Positions 1 to 3,228 of a stretch of 5,303 nt of DNA are shown piece by piece. The DNA lies in contig JAOZNB010000057.1 of NCBI GenBank assembly GCA_029933995.1, positions 1 to 5,303 on the forward strand, read 5' to 3'. The translations under genes were made by a program, and so were the position numbers. The first letter of the stretch is position 1. Each line of letters starts with the position of its first letter. The stretch comes from Candidatus Moraniibacteriota bacterium (GTDB taxonomy: Bacteria > Patescibacteriota > Minisyncoccia > Moranbacterales > GCA-2747515). The notes under the pieces are model-generated. The model searched no databases and had not been told where the DNA came from. It was given only the letters and a program-made list of their open reading frames with translations.

Positions 1-4
1 TAAC

Positions 5-38
5 AAGTCCAACTTTCGGATATCCGAAAGTTGGACTT
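5..38. repeat. Perfect 34-bp palindrome (hairpin)
   Basis: The 17 bases 5-21 are the exact reverse complement of 22-38. As RNA this gives a 15-bp stem closed by an ATAT loop at 20-23. On the + strand it is followed by a T-rich run (37-50). It could therefore terminate a rightward gene lying left of the window, and TAA at bases 1-3 would fit as that gene's stop codon. On the - strand the flank is cut off by the window edge, so a leftward role cannot be judged. A protein-binding palindrome is the alternative. Confidence 0.6.
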
Positions 39-96
39 TACTCTATTTTAGTTCATTTCCGCTACTCTGCTTTCATCTAGCTAACTAAAAAGGTTT

Positions 97-136
97 GGCC
101 TTCGGTTATACCTATTGTGACCTAAAACCGAATGCC
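97..136. repeat. GC-richer inverted repeat in the intergenic region
   Basis: TTCGGTT (101-107) pairs with AACCGAA (126-132). Beyond one C/T mismatch, GGC (97-99) pairs with GCC (134-136). The loop is 18 bases and contains ACCTA twice (110-114 and 120-124). The + strand side continues into a T-rich stretch (141-152). It is visibly richer in G and C than its surroundings. It may be part of a structured transcript or a second terminator for a rightward gene outside the window. I recognise no known RNA family. Confidence 0.4.
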
Positions 137-169
137 AGATCTTTTCCGTTTTTAAATTTTCAAATCAAA

Positions 170-205
170 AAAATCCAATCCAGTATTAATTCTGGATTGG
201 ATTTT
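170..205 (-). terminator. Intrinsic terminator of the tsaE-cyclophilin operon
   Basis: A perfect 14-bp stem (170-183 with 192-205) encloses an 8-base loop. It lies 16 bases beyond the stop codon of the leftward cyclophilin gene. Read leftward, the stem is followed by a T run (complement of the A run 164-173), the usual form of a rho-independent terminator. On the + strand a T run (202-212) follows as well, so it may stop transcription in both directions. Confidence 0.8.
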
Positions 206-221
206 ATTTTTTGTGTAATGT

Positions 222-1004
222 TTATTCTTGTACCAAAACTACACCTTCAATTACGATATCTTCAACTGGCTTGTCTTGTGCACCTACTTCTACTTCTTCG
301 ATTGCAGTTACTACATCCATTCCTTCTATTACCTCACCAAACACTGTGTGTTTGGTGTCGAGGAAGTTATTTGCTTTTGTGTTGATAAAGAATTGACTTC
401 CGTTTGTTCCAGGTCCACTATTTGCTAGTGCGATTGTTCCTATGTTATTACTATTATTCTCGTGAATTTCATCATCAAATTTATAACCAGGACCTCCAAA
501 CCCTGTTCCTTCTGGGTCACCTGTCTGGATCATAAAGTCCTTGATAACTCTGTGAAAAATTACGTCATCATAATCTCCTTTATCTGCAATTGTACAAAAA
601 TTTGCTACTGCCACTGGTGCATTTTCGTTATCAAATGCAATTGTTATATCTCCCTTATTAGTTTTTAGGGTTGCACTTTTACAAGTCTGTGCAAAATCCA
701 TATTAATTTGCTCTGGTATATTACTCATAGTTTTTGATTGTTGTTGTGAATTATCATCTAATTGTTCAGTTGTTTCTTCTCCATCCATTACCTCCAATGC
801 ATCATTTAACTTTTCATTTTCTTTTTCTATCGCACTTGCAATATCCGCTTGTGATTCTTTGTGTACTTTTGCAAGTGTTTCTACATAACCCTTTGCTTTT
901 ACTGTTTCTTGTGCTGATTTATTTGCGGTTAATTCTTCTTGGTCACATCCAGACAATGCCACCATTGCACCACAGCAAAGCGTTATGGCTATTAGTTTTT
1001 TCAT
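222..1004 (-). CDS. Cyclophilin-type peptidyl-prolyl cis-trans isomerase, lipoprotein
   Basis: This 260-residue protein should catalyse proline cis-trans isomerisation and help fold proteins outside the cytoplasmic membrane. Residues 1-20 are a lipoprotein signal: MKK, a hydrophobic core, then lipobox LSGC with Cys20 as the lipidation site. Residues 21-107 are a polar Glu/Gln/Lys-rich spacer, possibly coiled coil. Residues 110-260 are the cyclophilin fold. Active-site positions are intact: FHR (Arg152), FMIQ (Phe157, Met158, Gln160), ANSGPGTNGSQFF (Gln204, Phe206), Leu215 and His219 in FLDTKH. The position of human CypA Trp121 is Phe214, a common bacterial variant. Cys108 and Cys137 could form a disulfide. 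I chose the ATG at 1004 because the in-frame extension upstream to 1052 would put 16 residues before the signal peptide and overlap tsaE. The start lies 13 bases after the tsaE stop, so the two are probably co-transcribed; no clear Shine-Dalgarno is seen. Confidence 0.93.
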   Translation of the reverse strand: MKKLIAITLCCGAMVALSGCDQEELTANKSAQETVKAKGYVETLAKVHKESQADIASAIEKENEKLNDALEVMDGEETTEQLDDNSQQQSKTMSNIPEQINMDFAQTCKSATLKTNKGDITIAFDNENAPVAVANFCTIADKGDYDDVIFHRVIKDFMIQTGDPEGTGFGGPGYKFDDEIHENNSNNIGTIALANSGPGTNGSQFFINTKANNFLDTKHTVFGEVIEGMDVVTAIEEVEVGAQDKPVEDIVIEGVVLVQE

Positions 1005-1017
1005 AATATTTCTACTA

Positions 1018-1446
1018 TTAATTTTTAAATATATATTTACGTTCCAGTTCACTTATACCTTCACATGATATCATGTATGAATTTTGTGGCAAGATGTCTT
1101 TTATTTTTTCTGGCCACTCAATGATAACAAGTGCATGTTCATCACTAATAATATCATTCCACCCAAGTGACAACATATCATCTCCACCAATTCGATATGC
1201 ATCAATATGATAAACCTTTTTAATTGTTTGTTTATCAATATCATACTCTTTCATTATAACAAATGTTGGTGAAGTATATGGACCCTCAGCACCAAGAGCT
1301 TTTAAAATTCCCTGTGTAAACGTCGTCTTACCACTGCCCAAATCCCCCTCAAGACACACAACCATACCACCACTAATGTCATTTTTTACAAAATCATTAG
1401 CAAGTTGTGATGTTTCTTCAAGTGTATTTGTTATAATACTTTTCAT
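1018..1446 (-). CDS. tsaE: tRNA threonylcarbamoyladenosine biosynthesis ATPase TsaE
   Basis: TsaE (YjeE family) is the cytoplasmic ATPase that, with TsaB and TsaD, transfers threonylcarbamoyl to A37 of ANN-decoding tRNAs. The 142 residues match the usual family length. Visible motifs are the P-loop GDLGSGKT (34-41), SPTF (59-62), HIDAYR (80-85, the family HxDxYR motif) and IIEWPE (108-113, the Walker B-like strand with Glu110). The short N-terminus, a Thr-rich stretch before a helix, also fits. I chose ATG at 1446. An in-frame TTG at 1482 would add 12 residues, but it lies only about 5 bases from the predicted transcription start. The partners tsaB and tsaD are not in the window. It is the first gene of a leftward pair with the cyclophilin lipoprotein; the pairing is not an obvious functional one. 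Confidence 0.95.
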   Translation of the reverse strand: MKSIITNTLEETSQLANDFVKNDISGGMVVCLEGDLGSGKTTFTQGILKALGAEGPYTSPTFVIMKEYDIDKQTIKKVYHIDAYRIGGDDMLSLGWNDIISDEHALVIIEWPEKIKDILPQNSYMISCEGISELERKYIFKN

Positions 1447-1527
1447 ATTGTCTACAATACTGTATTTTTTATATAGGTGCAATAGTTTTTTGTATTATAG
1501 ACGTTTGACAATATCCATGTGTATTGT
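1446..1527. promoter_or_regulatory. Two inverted ACAATA/TATTGT pairs, possible operator
   Basis: TATTGT (1446-1451) faces ACAATA (1454-1459) across 2 bases, directly at the tsaE start codon. ACAATA (1508-1513) faces TATTGT (1522-1527) across 8 bases and overlaps the -35 boxes predicted for both divergent promoters. Four copies of one hexamer in a 115-base gap, arranged as two dyads, suggest a regulator site. The same hexamer also occurs inside coding sequence in this AT-rich window (for example near 3715 and 5252), so chance is not excluded. No regulator is identified. Confidence 0.3.
1494..1523 (-). promoter_or_regulatory. Predicted promoter for tsaE-cyclophilin operon
   Basis: Read leftward, a perfect TATAAT -10 box lies at 1494-1499. 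An 18-base spacer separates it from TACACA (1518-1523, 4 of 6 to TTGACA). The expected transcription start near 1487 gives a leader of about 40 bases before the ATG at 1446. It overlaps the rightward promoter at 1505-1533. Confidence 0.5.
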
Positions 1528-1533
1528 TACTCT
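1505..1533 (+). promoter_or_regulatory. Predicted promoter for the DHH-like gene
   Basis: A perfect TTGACA -35 box (1505-1510) is followed after 17 bases by TACTCT (1528-1533), preceded by an extended -10 TG at 1525-1526. Transcription would start near 1540, about 20 bases before the ATG at 1562. Its -35 overlaps the spacer of the leftward tsaE promoter, so the two promoters may compete. Confidence 0.5.
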
Positions 1534-1561
1534 GTACTATCTACATTAAAAGAATTCGCTC

Positions 1562-2719
1562 ATGTCAAAATCGGAAAGTGAACAATTTGAGAAACTTGTG
1601 ACTGATAGTAACCATATACTTGTCTTATTACCAGAAAATCCACAAGGTGATTATTTTTGCACAGCACTTGCTATCGCAAATTTTTGTGATCTCAAAAGTA
1701 TTAAAACTACTATTGCATTTATTGATCCTTATGAACAAATTTCAATGCTGAGTTTTTTACCAAAACCTTCAACAACAGAGATAATACATTCTATTGCAGG
1801 TTCCCGTGATCTAATACTTTCCTTTAATACAAAATATAATAAAATTCTTGATGTTAAAACTCAACAATCCTCTAATGAATTAAAAATTTATATAACACCA
1901 GAAAAAGGTATGATTGATTCACGTGACTTTTCTTTCTTGCCTGGTAAATTTCCTTATGACATCATCATAACTATTGGTGCAACTGACAAAGAGGCTATGG
2001 GTATATTGTATGAAGAAATACCTGATATCTTTTATGAATTACCTATTATTAATATTGATAATAAAAGTGCTAATGAAAAATTTGGGCAAGTGAATATAAT
2101 AAATGCAGTTGCCTCATCAACATCTGAAATTGTCGGTGATCTTTTTGAGGATATAGATGCTAATAAACTATCATCTGCGTCTGCACAATGTATCCTAACT
2201 GGAATTATTAATGAAACTCACAGCTTCCAAAATCACAAAACCACTCCGCGAGCATTAACACTTGCAAGTAGGCTTATTGAATACGGTGCGAATCAGCAGA
2301 CAATTATCAAAAATCTTTACAGAAATCTTCCCTTTTCACTATTACAACTATGGGGTCGTGCTATGAAAAATTTTACCACATCAAAATATAACAAAAAAAC
2401 TGTTATTTCATCTCTTACCTATAATGACATTATCCAAACTGATGCAAAAAAGCATCATCTTTATTCAATACTGGAAAAAATGAAAGAAAATTATCCCTCT
2501 GGTCAAATTTTTATTTTACTTTATGAAGATGAAAATAAAGGTTTTACTGCACTCATTGATATGAATCGTTCAAATATAAAACTTCGTAAAACTGATACTG
2601 AAAATATTTCTCAACTGCCAAATAATATTTATAAAATTTCACTATCCACAAAAACAACTGACACTGCCACAAAAGAAGTTTGTGACTTTCTTTCTCCCTA
2701 CTTAAAACAAATAAAATAA
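1562..2719 (+). CDS. DHH/DHHA1 family protein with degenerate catalytic motifs
   Basis: This 385-residue protein matches the NrnA/RecJ-like DHH phosphoesterase plan but seems to lack its metal-binding residues. The clearest match is the stretch ASSTSEIVGDLF (184-195) followed by LTGIINETHSF (212-222) and TTPRALTLASRLIEYGA (227-243), close to the family's ASxTSEIV, TGIxTDTGxF and TTPRxL regions. Motif I, usually PDGDxxGS, is PQGDYFCT (27-34). The motif II aspartate region reads ITIGATD (136-142). The DHH of motif III is replaced by DNK in IDNKSANEKFG (165-175). Motif IV Asp is Glu218. No GGH-type glycine-rich DHHA1 signature is seen in the C-terminal part (about 285-385). Active NrnA proteins degrade nanoRNA and pAp; this one may bind a ligand or RNA without cutting it. 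It is transcribed alone, with no clear Shine-Dalgarno before the ATG, and ends in a strong terminator. Family fairly sure, inactivity inferred. Confidence 0.8.
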   Translation: MSKSESEQFEKLVTDSNHILVLLPENPQGDYFCTALAIANFCDLKSIKTTIAFIDPYEQISMLSFLPKPSTTEIIHSIAGSRDLILSFNTKYNKILDVKTQQSSNELKIYITPEKGMIDSRDFSFLPGKFPYDIIITIGATDKEAMGILYEEIPDIFYELPIINIDNKSANEKFGQVNIINAVASSTSEIVGDLFEDIDANKLSSASAQCILTGIINETHSFQNHKTTPRALTLASRLIEYGANQQTIIKNLYRNLPFSLLQLWGRAMKNFTTSKYNKKTVISSLTYNDIIQTDAKKHHLYSILEKMKENYPSGQIFILLYEDENKGFTALIDMNRSNIKLRKTDTENISQLPNNIYKISLSTKTTDTATKEVCDFLSPYLKQIK

Positions 2720-2748
2720 AAAGAAGTAGTATTATACTACTTCTTTTT
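2718..2748. terminator. Bidirectional intrinsic terminator between convergent genes
   Basis: A perfect 14-bp stem (2718-2731 with 2735-2748) closes on a 3-base TTA loop. It begins inside the TAA stop of the rightward DHH-like gene and ends in a T run on the + strand (2744-2749). The left arm starts with an A run, which becomes a T run when read leftward, so it should also stop the convergent 98-residue gene whose stop is at 2762. Confidence 0.85.
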
Positions 2749-2749
2749 T

Positions 2750-2767
2750 ACATAGATATTTCTATGT
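2750..2767. repeat. Small hairpin over the stop of the 98-residue gene
   Basis: ACATAGA (2750-2756) pairs with TCTATGT (2761-2767) around a 4-base loop. It follows the main terminator directly and covers the TAG stop codon of the leftward gene. It may reinforce termination or protect the 3' end of the leftward message; it is short and AT-rich, so it may be incidental. Confidence 0.4.
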
Positions 2768-3058
2768 AACTGGTTTTGAATTATCAATCACCCACTGAAA
2801 GAACTTATCCCTTGCTTTTTGATCTCTTTGTGTTGGAAAAGTTTTTGGTGCAAATACAAAACTAATGCACCAATCTTTTCTAACAATTCTCTTTGGCACT
2901 TGTCGTCTAGACAAAAATAATTCATCAGCCTTAGTAAATAAAATTTCCAGAGTTGGAAATGTATATTTTTCACCTTCACTTCGAATAATATATTCTACAA
3001 CAATCACACCTGATTGTGTCCTTCTCCACCTATCATACATGTGTACCAATTTTTGCAT
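2762..3058 (-). CDS. Hypothetical protein, 98 residues, basic
   Basis: I do not recognise a family. The 98-residue product has no signal peptide and no membrane segment. It is rich in Arg and Lys, with basic clusters at 10-13 (RWRR), 51-61 (RRQVPKRIVRK) and 78-85. Hydrophobic stretches VIVVEYII (18-25) and CISFVF (64-69) look like beta strands, so a small alpha/beta protein, perhaps nucleic-acid binding, is conceivable but unproven. The ATG at 3058 is chosen because GGGAGG lies 5 bases upstream; a GTG at 3118 would add 20 residues with no such site and start upstream of the predicted -10. It is oriented against both flanking rightward genes. Eight of its ten arginines are AGA/AGG, while the other four genes together use CGN for 37 of 42. 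This may mean recent acquisition or a different expression class. The long open frame, strong ribosome site and flanking signals make it a likely real gene. Confidence 0.75.
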   Translation of the reverse strand: MQKLVHMYDRWRRTQSGVIVVEYIIRSEGEKYTFPTLEILFTKADELFLSRRQVPKRIVRKDWCISFVFAPKTFPTQRDQKARDKFFQWVIDNSKPVT

Positions 3059-3063
3059 TTTTT

Positions 3064-3069
3064 CCTCCC
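3064..3069 (-). promoter_or_regulatory. Strong Shine-Dalgarno for the 98-residue gene
   Basis: Read leftward the sequence is GGGAGG, five A residues, then ATG at 3058. This is a near-ideal ribosome binding site and fixes the start codon. None of the other four genes has a comparable site; the pilus ATPase has only AGGA (3213-3216), 12 bases from its ATG. Confidence 0.8.
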
Positions 3070-3104
3070 ACCTTAAGTAATCAACAAATATTTCTGTACC
3101 TAGT

Positions 3105-3132
3105 ATCATACACCACACTAATTACAATACAA
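3105..3132 (-). promoter_or_regulatory. Predicted promoter for the 98-residue gene
   Basis: Read leftward, TTGTAT (3127-3132) and TATGAT (3105-3110) are separated by 16 bases. The transcription start would lie near 3098, giving a leader of about 40 bases that contains the Shine-Dalgarno. The boxes are moderate matches to the consensus. Confidence 0.4.
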
Positions 3133-3144
3133 ATGCCTTTCTTC

Positions 3145-3163
3145 CATTTCATCACATCAAATG
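3145..3163. promoter_or_regulatory. Imperfect 19-bp dyad between divergent promoters
   Basis: CATTT (3145-3149) and AAATG (3159-3163) are inverted repeats, and the inner AT/AT bases also pair around a central A, giving 7 paired positions out of 9. It sits just upstream of the extended -10 of the pilus ATPase gene and behind the -35 of the leftward gene. That is a suitable place for an operator acting on either or both. It may be a chance AT-rich symmetry. Confidence 0.25.
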
Positions 3164-3170
3164 TTATACT
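3162..3170 (+). promoter_or_regulatory. Predicted extended -10 promoter for the pilus ATPase
   Basis: TGTTATACT is an extended -10 element: TG at 3162-3163 and TATACT at 3165-3170. No convincing -35 is seen 16 to 18 bases upstream, which extended -10 promoters can tolerate. Transcription would begin near 3177, leaving a leader of about 50 bases before the ATG at 3229. Confidence 0.45.
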
Positions 3171-3228
3171 AAAGAAAAATAATAAATCTACCATTGCTCT
3201 TGGAGCTGTGACAGGATAAAAAAATAAT

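Noticed and set aside
97..136. tRNA or tRNA-like gene
   Set aside because: Only one hairpin is present; there is no cloverleaf, no T-loop sequence and no acceptor stem.
95..428. Rightward open frames over the end of the cyclophilin gene
   Set aside because: They are antisense to a clearly recognised domain, their translations are low-complexity Leu/Tyr/Ser-rich and no family is recognisable.
1005..1052. Longer start for the cyclophilin lipoprotein (16 extra residues)
   Set aside because: It would overlap the end of tsaE and put a polar extension ahead of a textbook lipoprotein signal peptide; ATG at 1004 fits better.
1447..1482. TTG start at 1482 for tsaE
   Set aside because: It lies only about 5 bases downstream of the predicted transcription start, and the 142-residue form from ATG 1446 matches the family length.
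2865..3219. Rightward open frames opposite the 98-residue gene
   Set aside because: They lack a ribosome site, overlap the better supported leftward gene and show no family features.
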